The notes beneath the pieces were generated by a model that worked only from the letters and a program-made list of their open reading frames with translations, was not told the origin of the DNA and did not search any database. The position numbers and the translations under genes were made by a program. DNA of 64,000 nt, taken from NCBI RefSeq assembly GCF_900142955.1, contig NZ_FRCP01000008.1:227283-291282 (forward strand), read 5' to 3'. Source of the stretch: Anaerosporobacter mobilis DSM 15930 (GTDB taxonomy: Bacteria; Bacillota; Clostridia; Lachnospirales; Lachnospiraceae). Positions 54,887-63,116 of this stretch are shown here, in pieces; the stretch's first letter is position 1, and every line of letters begins with the position of its first letter.

Positions 54887-55798
54887 TCACTTTATTCCTT
54901 TTTTAGCAGCTTCCTTTTCGATATCCTTAGAAGGAACTTCACTTTCCGCACCGATGTATCCCTTTATAAAAGCAATGGCTACATCTAACTTCTCTCGCCC
55001 TCTGCCCTCTTTTCCAGCAAGTAATTCATCTACGGTAATGTCATATGGTCCGATACACTCAAATCCTCTGTCTTCTGAAATTTCAAAACCAACGGAATCT
55101 CCTGCCGCCGCAAGACTTGATTTATCTTGTGCCATAATGCGGATGTTAGGTTTATCTGGTATTCTTGCTACTAGTAATACACTTCTTGCCGTTATCTGAA
55201 TATCGATAGAACCTAGTCCTCGGTACGTTGACTTTGAACCAGAAGCTTTATTCATATGACCGATAAGAACAATGGCACATCCATACTTTTCGGCAATTAT
55301 TCCCAATCTCTTTAATACGGGTCTTATCTCATTAGCTGTGCCAACTTGTTGGCATTGTGCATTATCGACATCAGAACCGATATAGGCTTGAATCGGATCT
55401 AGAATGACAAGCTTTGCATTTGTTTCAGCGATTGCTTGCTCTAGTCTTTCATCGGTCATACTCAGTTCTTTCTCCGTTTCATCAATAACACGGATTTTAC
55501 TACAGTCTGCATTTGCCTTTTCAAGTCTTGGCTTTATCGTATCGTCAATCCCATCTTCGGCAGTCTGATAAATAATACTGATAGGCTCATATGGTATGTC
55601 GTCATCACATGGAAGCGGTTGGCCTCTGCTAAGTAGTGCTGCTAATGTCAGTGCAAGTGTTGTCTTTCCTTCCCCTGGATCTCCTTCTATTACTGTTATC
55701 TTTCCATATGGGATATACGGATACCAAAGCCAATTCACTTCTCTTGTCTGCACATCCTCCATATGGATTAATTTTAATGCTGTCCTTTGTTCACTCAC
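54887..55798 (-). CDS. RepA-like AAA ATPase of the mobile element, C-terminus cut by a stop
   Basis: 303 residues. RecA/RepA-type helicase core: Walker A IEGDPGEGKTTLALTL (about 38-52), Walker B KLVILDPIQAYIG, and IVLIGHMNKASGSKSTYRGLGS, as in plasmid RepA hexameric helicases and AAA_25 proteins. The product ends KKGIK, then TGA (54887-54889), but the same frame goes on for 41 codons (KTLLSAKKKLGI...WILPKKEF) to a TAA at 54764. That tail is the winged-helix end seen in full-length relatives, so a nonsense mutation is likely. It supports replication or mobilisation of the excised element. Confidence 0.78.
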   Translation of the reverse strand: MSEQRTALKLIHMEDVQTREVNWLWYPYIPYGKITVIEGDPGEGKTTLALTLAALLSRGQPLPCDDDIPYEPISIIYQTAEDGIDDTIKPRLEKANADCSKIRVIDETEKELSMTDERLEQAIAETNAKLVILDPIQAYIGSDVDNAQCQQVGTANEIRPVLKRLGIIAEKYGCAIVLIGHMNKASGSKSTYRGLGSIDIQITARSVLLVARIPDKPNIRIMAQDKSSLAAAGDSVGFEISEDRGFECIGPYDITVDELLAGKEGRGREKLDVAIAFIKGYIGAESEVPSKDIEKEAAKKGIK

Positions 55799-55969
55799 TC
55801 ATCGTCCTCCTGATAAAATAATATCGTTGTTACCAGCAGAAGCTTTTGATATAATAATATTTGCGAGATAAGATATATCCGCTCTGCTGGTTGTCTTTAA
55901 GTCCTTTCCCTATGGGTTAGGACTTTTTTATTGGAATTCCAATAAAATCACTCCCTTCTTTACTTCTTG

Positions 55970-56212
55970 CTACACTGCCCTTGGTACTTCTTTGAAATAT
56001 CCAATTTCTTCCCATACCTTCTTGTCAGGGCAAAAGTAGTTATACTCTGAGGAATTCTCCATCTTGAATGCATATCCAAATTTGAGAATCCCTTTTTGCA
56101 ATCCGACTCTTACATATTGCGCATCTTTTCCGATGGCTTTTGCTATTTCAGCAATCGGAACATTTCGCCCAGTAAATGACGGAAGCTCAATCTGGTAATT
56201 TACTTCTCCCAT
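55970..56212 (-). CDS. Small helix-turn-helix/excisionase-like protein
   Basis: 80 residues: RNVPIAEIAKAIGKDAQYVRVGLQKGILKFGYAFKME looks like a MerR/excisionase-type HTH, followed by a short beta region and an aromatic end. Such proteins occur before RepA-like genes in Lachnospiraceae mobilizable elements and may be the excision factor or a plasmid-copy regulator. Behind it is a divergent XRE regulator, giving an element control region. Confidence 0.65.
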   Translation of the reverse strand: MGEVNYQIELPSFTGRNVPIAEIAKAIGKDAQYVRVGLQKGILKFGYAFKMENSSEYNYFCPDKKVWEEIGYFKEVPRAV

Positions 56213-56366
56213 GAAACTTCACCTCCCAATATCTATATAGAGCAAGTATTGCTCTGTTATGTTTTTGTATTATACAGTGCTTTTAATGCTCTGTCAATAT
56301 ATAATAATTTAATGTTTACTTTTCATTTTTAGTATGTTATATTCTTTCCTATAGGAGGTGATTATT

Positions 56367-56801
56367 TTGACCACAGGTAAAAAGATTAAGTTAATACGAA
56401 CATTTCGAGGCTTAACACAAAAGGAACTTGGTGACAAATCTGGAATTCATGAAGTTGCAATTCGTAAATATGAATTGGGAAAGAATCTTCCAAAACCAGA
56501 CCAGTTAAGGAAAATAGCAGACGCATTGAATGTGAATGTAAATGCCTTAGCTGAATTTGATATTCAGGCAGACGGTGATGTTCTTCCACTTCTCTTTGCA
56601 ATCGACGAAGTGTTTTCCGTAGAATTAAAGGATATCGACGGTGAACCAGGGATTTTCTTTAAAGACAAGAGCTTGATTCAATTTCTTAAGGATTGGCAAG
56701 CAATGAAAGAATTGCTAGCGATGGGAAGTCAGACCATGGATAACTATAATATCTGGAAGACGATTCGCCCAAGTGTTACCAAAGTTACCCACGAAGATTA
56801 G
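56367..56801 (+). CDS. XRE-family (Cro/CI-like) regulator
   Basis: The TTG at 56367 is preferred because AGGAGGTG lies 6 bp upstream; a GTG three codons earlier overlaps that site. About 144 residues. HTH_3 domain at about 5-60 (IKLIRTFRGLTQKELGDKSGIHEVAIRKYELGKNLPKPDQLRKIADAL), then an acidic C-terminal domain of unknown type. Likely controls excision or transfer genes of the element; divergent from the small HTH/RepA/relaxase genes and 80 bp upstream of the integrase. Confidence 0.88.
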   Translation: MTTGKKIKLIRTFRGLTQKELGDKSGIHEVAIRKYELGKNLPKPDQLRKIADALNVNVNALAEFDIQADGDVLPLLFAIDEVFSVELKDIDGEPGIFFKDKSLIQFLKDWQAMKELLAMGSQTMDNYNIWKTIRPSVTKVTHED

Positions 56802-56881
56802 AAATCATCGTACATTGACAAACGTACTCTTTTTACCAGCCAATAAGAAGAATACTATATGAAAGAAAGGATGATGTTTTA

Positions 56882-57937
56882 TTGAAATTACCAAATGGCT
56901 ATGGCACTGTGTATAAGCTAAGCGGGAAACGAAGAAATCCTTATATCGTCAAAAAGACTGTTGGATGGCACTTTGATGAGAAGAAGGATAAACAGGTTCA
57001 AGATTATGTAATTATCGGTTATGCAGCCAATCGAGCGGAAGGCTTGCAAATGCTTGCAGACTATAATACCAATCCTTATGACTTGGAAGCTTCCAAAGTT
57101 ACCTTTGCAGAAGTTTATGAGAAATGGTCGGCAGAGAAATATCCGACTGTATCGAAATCTAATGTAAATGGTTATACCGCTTCTTACAGCTTATGCACCT
57201 CTTTGAATGATAAGTTATTCAAAGACTTACGACTTGTTGATTTACAACATGTCGTTGACACTTGTGGCAAGAACTATCCCACACTGCGAAAGCTGAAGGT
57301 CTTATTTAACCAGCTATATGATTATGCGATAAAGAATGATATCTGCAATAAGAATTACTCAGAATTCGTAGATATCGTAAGATATAAGGAGCGTAATCCA
57401 AATAAATATGACCGAAAGAAATTTTCAAAAGATGAGATCAAACGTTTATGGGAATTAAAGGATGATAAGTATTATCAGATTGTCCTAATGCTCATTTACA
57501 ACGGACTAAGAATTTCAGAATTTTTAGACTTGAAGAAAGTAGACGTTCATCTGGAAGAACAATATTTCGATGTAGTGGATAGCAAAACCGAGAATGGAAT
57601 CCGTAAAGTTCCAATTGCCGATAAAGTTCTTCCATTTTATCAGTCATGGTTTGATTCTGCTCCAGATTGTGAATATCTGCTTCATACAGAAGATAACAAG
57701 CATTTTCTATACCGAAATTATTATGACAGCTATTTCACACCACTCATGCAGAACTTAAACATTGAAAAGACTCCGCACTGTTGCAGACACACCTGCATTT
57801 CCTTACTTGCAGAAGCAGGAGTTGACCAAACGATTATTAAAAAGATTGCAGGACATTCGGGAGCCATGTCTCTGACAGAAAAAGTGTATACCCACTTTGA
57901 TGTACAGGAACTGGTAAAAGCAATCAACCAAATTTAA
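56882..57937 (+). CDS. Tyrosine recombinase (integrase) of the element
   Basis: 351 residues; the first codon is TTG. An N-terminal arm-binding region and SAM-like core-binding domain (about 70-165) are followed by a catalytic domain with Arg210 (YNGLRISE), His299-x-x-Arg302 (HCCRHT), His325 (AGHSGAM) and nucleophile Tyr336 (KVYTHFD): all active-site residues are intact. It faces and lies 270 bp from the 3' end of rpsI, the inferred attachment site. Intact integrase with damaged relaxase and RepA suggests excision might still be possible. Confidence 0.93.
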   Translation: MKLPNGYGTVYKLSGKRRNPYIVKKTVGWHFDEKKDKQVQDYVIIGYAANRAEGLQMLADYNTNPYDLEASKVTFAEVYEKWSAEKYPTVSKSNVNGYTASYSLCTSLNDKLFKDLRLVDLQHVVDTCGKNYPTLRKLKVLFNQLYDYAIKNDICNKNYSEFVDIVRYKERNPNKYDRKKFSKDEIKRLWELKDDKYYQIVLMLIYNGLRISEFLDLKKVDVHLEEQYFDVVDSKTENGIRKVPIADKVLPFYQSWFDSAPDCEYLLHTEDNKHFLYRNYYDSYFTPLMQNLNIEKTPHCCRHTCISLLAEAGVDQTIIKKIAGHSGAMSLTEKVYTHFDVQELVKAINQI

Positions 57938-57991
57938 TCCCGAAATACAAGTTCCATATCACAAGGAACTTGAAAAATTAAGGAGAGCAAA

Positions 57992-58054
57992 ATGAAGAAT
58001 ATATTTATTCCTAGAAGTTTGCCTAAAAAACGATATCAAAAAAGGATGTTCTAA
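57992..58054 (+). CDS. Tiny ORF after the integrase
   Basis: 20 codons (MKNIFIPRSLPKKRYQKRMF) with AAGGAGAG 5 bp upstream of the ATG. The product is strongly basic. It ends inside the hairpin at 58043-58080. It may be a translated small peptide of the element or a chance frame; only the ribosome site supports it. Confidence 0.3.
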   Translation: MKNIFIPRSLPKKRYQKRMF

Positions 58055-58080
58055 GCACTGATTAGCACTTAAAACATCCT
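58043..58080. terminator. Terminator between integrase and rpsI
   Basis: AGGATGTTCTAAGCAC / GCACTTAAAACATCCT hairpin followed by ATATTTTTG. Between convergent integrase and rpsI genes; useful in both directions. Confidence 0.7.
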
Positions 58081-58088
58081 ATATTTTT

Positions 58089-58119
58089 GTTAGTTACTTG
58101 TTAGTTGTGTGTTAGTTAC
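58089..58119 (+). repeat. Integrase arm-type repeats, right end
   Basis: GTTAGTTAC at 58089-58097 and 58111-58119 with a variant GTTAGTTGT between them. The same 9-mer is at 50838 in the left end. Confidence 0.5.
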
Positions 58120-58208
58120 CGTACTAAATCCACACCATTTTACGACATTCCAAAACTTCAAGAAGCCAGTAAATATGCGGTTTTGCACGATTCCACAAAC
58201 GGCACAGA

Positions 58209-58601
58209 CTATCTCTTAGAGAACTGAGGTGCTCTACGAGCTGCTTTAAGACCGTATTTTTTACGTTCTTTCATTCTTGGATCTCTTGTTAAGAAACCTG
58301 CTTTTTTAAGAGCTGGACGGTAGTCACCATCTGCTTGTAATAATGCTCTTGAAATACCGTGTCTGATTGCACCAGCTTGACCAGTGAATCCACCTCCACG
58401 AACGTTAACAAGTACATCGAATTTATCTGCTGTTTCTGTTAATACAAGTGGTTGACGAACGATTAATTTTAATGTTTCAAGACCAAAATAGTTATCCATG
58501 TCTCTTTTATTGATTGTAATTTTACCAGTACCTGGTACTAAGTATACTCTAGCAATACTGCTTTTTCTTCTTCCAGTTCCGTAGAATTTTGCTTTAGCCA
58601 C
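58209..58601 (-). CDS. rpsI: 30S ribosomal protein S9 (uS9)
   Basis: 130 residues, normal length, ending in the conserved APQFSKR tail that reaches the P site. Motifs [33 protein letters not shown] and [17 protein letters not shown] are typical. The mobile element has integrated against its last codons while keeping the coding sequence intact, as is usual for elements that use this gene. It is 26 bp after rplM in the standard operon. Confidence 0.98.
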   Translation of the reverse strand: MAKAKFYGTGRRKSSIARVYLVPGTGKITINKRDMDNYFGLETLKLIVRQPLVLTETADKFDVLVNVRGGGFTGQAGAIRHGISRALLQADGDYRPALKKAGFLTRDPRMKERKKYGLKAARRAPQFSKR

Positions 58602-58627
58602 TGTGATTTCCTCCTTTCAATTTCCGA

Positions 58628-59068
58628 TTAATATCTAGATTTGATTTCTAATACTTCTGGTTTTTGAGCTGCATTATCATGTTCTGCACCAGCATATACA
58701 TGTAACTTAGTAAGCATTTGTCTTCCTAAAGGTCCTTTTGGAAGCATGCCTTTAACAGCAAGAGTGATAACATCACAAGGTTTTTTAGCCATCATCTCTT
58801 TTAATGTAGTTTCTCTCATTCCACCTACATATTCAGAGTGATTGTAATAGATCTTTTGATCCATTTTCTTACCAGTAACTTTGATTTTATCTGCATTGAT
58901 TACAATTACATAATCTCCTGTATCAACGTGTGGAGTGTAAGTTGGTTTGTTCTTACCTCTTAATACTGATGCTATCTCTGATGATAGACGACCTAATGTA
59001 TGTCCTGTAGCGTCAACTACATACCATTTTCTTTCAATTGTAGATGGACTAGCCATAAAACTTTTCAT
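58628..59068 (-). CDS. rplM: 50S ribosomal protein L13 (uL13)
   Basis: Start at the ATG at 59068 after AAGGAGG; 146 residues beginning [20 protein letters not shown]. The core [34 protein letters not shown] and [21 protein letters not shown] are typical for L13. The upstream in-frame extension (to 59248) lies within the mRNA leader and is not translated. First gene of rplM-rpsI; the roughly 200-nt leader may hold the L13 autoregulatory structure. Confidence 0.97.
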   Translation of the reverse strand: MKSFMASPSTIERKWYVVDATGHTLGRLSSEIASVLRGKNKPTYTPHVDTGDYVIVINADKIKVTGKKMDQKIYYNHSEYVGGMRETTLKEMMAKKPCDVITLAVKGMLPKGPLGRQMLTKLHVYAGAEHDNAAQKPEVLEIKSRY

Positions 59069-59084
59069 TGGTTTACCTCCTTGA

Positions 59085-59266
59085 ATAATCTTCAACAACC
59101 AAACATATTGGTTACTCATAGTCTTTTTAATGTCAGCTATTTTATAATAGCCTCTTCTATATGTTAAAATACCATTACCGGGGCTTTGGTAGGCATTTAT
59201 CACACTTTTTTCGCTCTGTAAGTGCTTAGCATGTCTAATTTTGAACATAACTGCAGCACGTCACAT
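59085..59266 (-). promoter_or_regulatory. rplM mRNA leader (possible L13 autoregulatory leader)
   Basis: About 200 nt of transcribed leader between the -10 box and rplM, with small stems such as ACCAATATGTTTGGT (59108-59094) and GCTATTATAAAATAGC. Firmicutes often carry an L13 leader here. I cannot confirm the consensus by eye. Confidence 0.35.
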
Positions 59267-59272
59267 TTAAAC

Positions 59273-59301
59273 ATTATAGACGTTAATATTCTATGTGTCA
59301 A
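59273..59301 (-). promoter_or_regulatory. rplM-rpsI promoter
   Basis: Consensus TTGACA (59301-59296), 17-bp spacer, consensus TATAAT (59278-59273) on the minus strand, 205 bp before rplM. Confidence 0.8.
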
Positions 59302-59415
59302 GCTGTTTTGTTAATATTTTAAAAAATATTCTTCTATAAAAATTTAGTTTAATACGGTGATTATATTTATAAGCACCTATAAAGGAAAACTGACTAAATT
59401 TATGATTTACAGCAG

Positions 59416-59445
59416 AAAAACCACGCTTGAATAAGCATGGTTTTT
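59416..59445 (-). terminator. Terminator of the tRNA cluster
   Basis: AAAAACCATGCTT / AAGCGTGGTTTTT hairpin with a T run, 10 bp after tRNA-Leu. Confidence 0.85.
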
Positions 59446-59454
59446 CATTGGTAC

Positions 59455-59534
59455 TGCGGATGACAGGAATTGAACCTGCACGGTCTCCCACTAGATCCTA
59501 AGTCTAGCGCGTCTGCCAGTTCCGCCACATCCGC
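59455..59534 (-). tRNA. tRNA-Leu (UAG)
   Basis: Acceptor GCGGATG/CATCCGC, anticodon loop CTTAGGA (anticodon TAG) on stem CTAGA/TCTAG, a short variable arm, T-arm GCAGGTTCAATTCCTGT, discriminator A. CCA is not encoded. Last gene of the cluster. Confidence 0.9.
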
Positions 59535-59614
59535 ATATTCAGTTAAGAAGTTTCCTTCTAGATGAGGGATCAATAGATCAAACCCACGGGTTCTTTCTAT
59601 CTCTAACTCTCAAA

Positions 59615-59687
59615 TGAGACATCGGGGGTTCGAACCCCGGACAACTTGATTAAAAGTCAAGTGCTCTACCAACTGAGCTAATATCCC
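59615..59687 (-). tRNA. tRNA-Lys (UUU)
   Basis: Acceptor GGGATAT/ATGTCTC (two G-U pairs), D-arm GCTCAGTTGGTAGAGC, anticodon loop CTTTTAA (TTT), T-arm CGGGGTTCGAACCCCCG, discriminator A. CCA not encoded. Confidence 0.9.
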
Positions 59688-59742
59688 ATATTCAGTAACA
59701 ATACTAGTCTGTTACAAAATGTTTTGAAATATTCATTTCAAA

Positions 59743-59814
59743 CTGGGCTAGCTGGATTCGAACCAGCGACTGCAGGAGTCAAAGTCCTGTGCCTTACCGC
59801 TTGGCGATAGCCCA
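59743..59814 (-). tRNA. tRNA-Gln (UUG)
   Basis: Acceptor TGGGCTA/TAGCCCA, anticodon stem-loop CAGGA-CTTTGAC-TCCTG (TTG), T-arm GCTGGTTCGAATCCAGC, discriminator G. Confidence 0.93.
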
Positions 59815-59834
59815 ATACTGCTTATACAAGCAAG

Positions 59835-59909
59835 GGTGAATAGAGGGATTCGAACCCTCGGCCTCCAGAGCCACAATCTGGCGCGCTAACCAACTGCGCT
59901 ATACCCACC
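59835..59909 (-). tRNA. tRNA-His (GUG)
   Basis: Acceptor GTGGGTA/TATTCAC with the extra G at -1 opposite C73, anticodon stem-loop CCAGA-TTGTGGC-TCTGG (GTG), T-arm GAGGGTTCGAATCCCTC. Confidence 0.93.
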
Positions 59910-59940
59910 ATATTTTATTAATAAGCTTGTCCCGCTTAAA

Positions 59941-60014
59941 CGTGCCACAAGGGATTCGAACCCCCGACACACGGCTTAGAAGGCCGTTGCTCTATCCAAC
60001 TGAGCTAGTAGCAC
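59941..60014 (-). tRNA. tRNA-Arg (UCU)
   Basis: Acceptor GTGCTAC/GTGGCAC (one G-U), anticodon stem-loop ACGGC-CTTCTAA-GCCGT (TCT), T-arm GGGGGTTCGAATCCCTT. Discriminator G. Confidence 0.92.
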
Positions 60015-60067
60015 ACATGCAACGTTTCCATTGCCAGTTTAACTTCACTAAAGTTTTGCTAAACTTA

Positions 60068-60138
60068 AGCGGGTGATGGGAATCGAACCCACGTATCTAG
60101 CTTGGAAGGCTAGTGTTCTACCATTGAACTACACCCGC
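60068..60138 (-). tRNA. tRNA-Gly (UCC)
   Basis: Acceptor GCGGGTG/CACCCGC, anticodon stem-loop CTAGC-CTTCCAA-GCTAG (TCC), T-arm GTGGGTTCGATTCCCAT, discriminator T as usual for bacterial tRNA-Gly. First tRNA of the cluster. Confidence 0.93.
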
Positions 60139-60355
60139 ATATTAAATTATCGTCGACAGAAAATCTTTTTTCGCATTCTATCAAGTAAAACTTGTGAACA
60201 CGTTTAGAATTTTCAGGGTTGTTTCACTGTTCAATTTTCAATGTTCATTGTGTAATATCTTTAACAAATTTCAATACATTGAAATCTTGTTTCCTAATGT
60301 TTCTATAAGTTGTACCGCTTTTCGACATCTCTCAGTCGTTTGCGACAGCTTATCT

Positions 60356-60384
60356 AGTTTATCATGTTGCTTCCTTGTTGTCAA
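60356..60384 (-). promoter_or_regulatory. tRNA-cluster promoter P1 (proximal)
   Basis: TTGACA (60384-60379), 17-bp spacer, TAAACT (60361-60356) on the minus strand, about 220 bp before tRNA-Gly. Confidence 0.65.
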
Positions 60385-60450
60385 GCACTTTTTTCAAACA
60401 TTTTTCATTTCAAATCTTTGTTTTCTGTTCTTGTCAGAAGCGACTGTTAT

Positions 60451-60479
60451 ATCTTATAACATCTTTCGACGTTTGTCAA
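60451..60479 (-). promoter_or_regulatory. tRNA-cluster promoter P2
   Basis: TTGACA (60479-60474), 17-bp spacer, TAAGAT (60456-60451) on the minus strand. Confidence 0.6.
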
Positions 60480-60571
60480 CATGTTTTTTCATTATTTTTT
60501 GAGTTGTTTTAATTCTTACTTTTTTCAGAATTGTTTGTTCATTTTCTACAACTCATCAGCTGACTTGGACT

Positions 60572-60600
60572 AGTATAACAGAGTTGAATTCGTTTGTAAA
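60572..60600 (-). promoter_or_regulatory. tRNA-cluster promoter P3 (distal)
   Basis: TTTACA (60600-60595), 17-bp spacer, TATACT (60577-60572) on the minus strand. Together P1-P3 fill the 598-bp gap before the tRNA genes; no gene is seen in it. Confidence 0.6.
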
Positions 60601-60678
60601 GGGGTTATTTCATAAATTTTATTAGCAATATCCCCCTTGCAAACACTTTAATTCTATATTAGATATCATATAGAAAAA

Positions 60679-60708
60679 GGTGGAGCATATCTAAATGTAT
60701 GCTCCACC
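60679..60708 (-). terminator. Terminator after the Na/Pi cotransporter gene
   Basis: GGTGGAGCATA / TATGCTCCACC hairpin followed on the minus strand by TTTTTCTA. Confidence 0.85.
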
Positions 60709-60736
60709 CCTAGCCTATCTTAATAATGCCATCAAA

Positions 60737-62362
60737 TTAGTCTGCCATATATTCCGCTATATTCATGATATGATCACCTATTCTTTCGAAATCAGTAATC
60801 AGTTCTGAATATATTACACTTATGTCGCCTTTACACTCGTTCTTTAGTAATCTACATAATTGATTTTCTCTATATATAACTGCCATCTCATCTATCTTAT
60901 CTTCTGTCTCTATTACATTATCTAGATCCGTTACTGTTATATTATCCTCTAACATGTTAATATTCTTAAGATTGCCTAATGCAACACGCTTCATATCTCT
61001 AACTTCCATCTCTACTGTCTCAGCCAACATGGAACCCTTTTCCTTTAATAAATCAGCATAGCCTGATATATTTACAGCGTGATCACTAATACGTTCAACA
61101 TTTCCAATTATCCCCAGATACATTCCGATTGCTTTTCCATCTTTCTCTGACATCTCTGCTGATATGATACTTGAAATGTATTTGGATATCTCTGCATTGA
61201 GGAAATCTATATATTCTTCATTCTGTTCTACTATAGCAACTTTCTTCTCTTCCCAGTGCAATACCTGGTCAAAAGATAGCTGCACATTATAAACAGCTAG
61301 ATCATACATACGATTTACTTCTTTATGAATCTGAGAAATTGCAACGCTTGCTCCACCAAAAGAATGATTTATCACTGCTGTTGGAGATATAAACTGTAAT
61401 TTCATCTCTCCATTATTCTCATCTTCTCGTTCAGGTAAGATTTTCTTCGCAATTTTTTCTAGATATGTTCCTACTGGTAATAATAGAAATGTTGTTACAA
61501 TATTAAATATCGTATGCACGTTAGCAATTTGCGCTGCCGAATTGTTTGGTGTAAGCTTAATAATCCAATCAGTAAACGGAAGTACTAGGCATATGCATGT
61601 GAATATTACAGTTCCTATTATGTTAAACATTAAATGTATAATTGTTGTTCTTTTTGCGTTACGTGTTGTACCAATTGATGCAAGCACTGCAGTAATGCAT
61701 GTCCCGATATTTTGCCCAAACAAAACAAACACTGAGTTATTCAATGTTATGGCGCCACTCATTGATAAAGCTTGTAATATACCAACTGAAGCTGAAGAAG
61801 ATTGGATAATTGCTGTGAATATTGCACCAACAGCAATACCGAGTAATGGATTAGATAGATTCGTTACCGTATCCATGAATAGTTGTGAATCTCTTAATCC
61901 ACTCATACTTCCACTCATCATCTCCATACCAACAAACAGGACTCCAAGTCCTCCTATAATATGTCCTATATGATATAGCTTCTTTGATTTTAAGAATACG
62001 ATAAACACAACACCAACAATCGCAAACACCGGTGCAATTACTCCAACATCAAGTGCAATTAATTGCCCTGTTATTGTAGTCCCTATATTCGCCCCCATAA
62101 TTACCCATATAGCTTGTCTTAATGTCATAAGTCCTGAATTAACAAAACCAACTACCATAACTGTAGTAGCTGAAGAGGACTGAATTACAGCTGTAATTGC
62201 TGCACCTACTGCTACTCCTAAAAAACGATTGGTTGTTAGCTTCTCAAGAATCTTCTTCATCTTGTTTCCGGCAGCCTTTTCTAGGCCATCACTCATCATA
62301 TTCATTCCGAGTAAGAATAATGCCAAACCACCCAGTAGTGATAAAAACTGTGTAATATTCAT
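60737..62362 (-). CDS. Na/Pi cotransporter family protein with PhoU-like C-terminus
   Basis: 541 residues. The N-terminal half (about 1-310) has two repeats of the NptA/PF02690 motif (GAAITAVIQSSSATTVMVVGF and GAIFTAIIQSSSASVGILQAL), the QSSS signature of type II Na+-phosphate cotransporters, in a multi-pass membrane domain. The C-terminal part (about 330-541) is helical with PhoU-like repeats (AVYNVQLSFDQVLHW, ERIGDHIMNIAEYM). Predicted function is Na+-driven phosphate movement regulated by the PhoU-like domain. Monocistronic, with its own terminator. Confidence 0.9.
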   Translation of the reverse strand: MNITQFLSLLGGLALFLLGMNMMSDGLEKAAGNKMKKILEKLTTNRFLGVAVGAAITAVIQSSSATTVMVVGFVNSGLMTLRQAIWVIMGANIGTTITGQLIALDVGVIAPVFAIVGVVFIVFLKSKKLYHIGHIIGGLGVLFVGMEMMSGSMSGLRDSQLFMDTVTNLSNPLLGIAVGAIFTAIIQSSSASVGILQALSMSGAITLNNSVFVLFGQNIGTCITAVLASIGTTRNAKRTTIIHLMFNIIGTVIFTCICLVLPFTDWIIKLTPNNSAAQIANVHTIFNIVTTFLLLPVGTYLEKIAKKILPEREDENNGEMKLQFISPTAVINHSFGGASVAISQIHKEVNRMYDLAVYNVQLSFDQVLHWEEKKVAIVEQNEEYIDFLNAEISKYISSIISAEMSEKDGKAIGMYLGIIGNVERISDHAVNISGYADLLKEKGSMLAETVEMEVRDMKRVALGNLKNINMLEDNITVTDLDNVIETEDKIDEMAVIYRENQLCRLLKNECKGDISVIYSELITDFERIGDHIMNIAEYMAD

Positions 62363-62493
62363 AATTACCTTCCTTTTCTTATACTAGTATAAACGTAATA
62401 CTCCATTGTCAATTATAGCGGATTCTTAGCACAAGTAACGTTAATATTCTGCTAAGATTTTTCATTTGTAGTAGCACCACCTGTTTCACAATT

Positions 62494-62542
62494 AAAGAAG
62501 CTATTGCTTCACTGATAGGCCTAGTGAAGCAATAGCTTCTTT
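62494..62542 (-). terminator. Terminator after spoVG
   Basis: AAAGAAGCTATTGCTTCACT pairs exactly with AGTGAAGCAATAGCTTCTTT; 9-nt loop, adjacent to the stop codon. Confidence 0.85.
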
Positions 62543-62543
62543 A

Positions 62544-62825
62544 TTAATCTTCGTCGACTGTGTCGTTTTCCAATATTGCTATTTCATACTTTTCAAGAAT
62601 AATCTTTTGAATACGATCTCTTGTTTCTGAATTAATCGGATGTGCAATATCTCTGTACTCTCCATCTCCAGCTCTTCGACTAGGCATCGCGATAAATAAT
62701 CCCTTTTCACCTTCGATAACTTTGATGTCATGAACTACAAACTCATTATCAAGTGTAATAGACACTACCGCTTTCATTTTGCCTTCCTTGCTTACCTTCC
62801 TTACTCGAACGTCTGTAATCTGCAT
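62544..62825 (-). CDS. spoVG: Septation regulator SpoVG
   Basis: 93 residues, canonical: [14 protein letters not shown]-type [42 protein letters not shown] small RNA/DNA-binding protein that affects asymmetric septation and many genes in Firmicutes; its presence agrees with a spore-former. AAAGGGGG lies upstream of the ATG. Between glgD and the Na/Pi gene, with its own strong terminator. Confidence 0.97.
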   Translation of the reverse strand: MQITDVRVRKVSKEGKMKAVVSITLDNEFVVHDIKVIEGEKGLFIAMPSRRAGDGEYRDIAHPINSETRDRIQKIILEKYEIAILENDTVDED

Positions 62826-62959
62826 TAGAGTAAACCCCCTTTTGTTTGAACTTTTAAGTCAATTAATAAGTCATACATTTTTCGCTTTATTTTATAAGAA
62901 TCAATTCATACCCCATATAAGTACTTAATTAAAATAGTAACTATTAATTTACAGCACAT

Positions 62960-63037
62960 AACTCTTACCACTATATATTCCTGTTTTTACGACAGCTTGT
63001 ACCATCATGAAACAGATGCATATAAGTAGTAAGAGTT
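62960..63037 (-). terminator. Possible terminator after glgD
   Basis: AACTCTTACCACT (62960-62972) pairs with AGTAGTAAGAGTT (63025-63037) with one mismatch; large loop. It is 80 bp after the glgD stop; the rest of the gap before spoVG shows nothing else. Confidence 0.35.
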
Positions 63038-63116
63038 GTTAAACAGATAAATACTTGCCACTACCAATTACTTACGTTATAGAAACGATTCTTTTTGCGA
63101 CTTAACTAAAATACTT

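Larger units (their letters stand above)
50794..58226. mobile_element. Integrated mobilizable element at the 3' end of rpsI, with PARIS-like cargo
   Basis: About 7.4 kb with a tyrosine integrase facing rpsI, an XRE regulator, a small HTH protein, a RepA-like ATPase, a MobV relaxase with an oriT-like palindrome, and a two-gene defence cargo. GAGAACTG recurs in the same orientation at 50794-50801 and inside the last codons of rpsI (58219-58226), a candidate core attachment site. GTTAGTTAC repeats occur near both ends (50838-50846; 58089-58097; 58111-58119) and look like integrase arm sites. Flanks are core genes. Exact ends are inferred. Confidence 0.7.

Noticed and set aside
54777..55199. 140-codon plus-strand ORF opposite the RepA-like gene
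   Set aside because: The minus strand carries clear ATPase motifs through the same bases; the ORF is a shadow.
59615..59687. Link between tRNA-Lys here and the PARIS-like genes (AriB of E. coli PARIS attacks tRNA-Lys)
   Set aside because: The gene is part of an ordinary tRNA cluster 7 kb away outside the element; proximity is coincidental.
60194..60502. 102-codon plus-strand ORF in the tRNA promoter region
   Set aside because: Cys/Phe/Ser-rich translation of T-rich promoter DNA; no ribosome site; overlaps two consensus promoters on the other strand.
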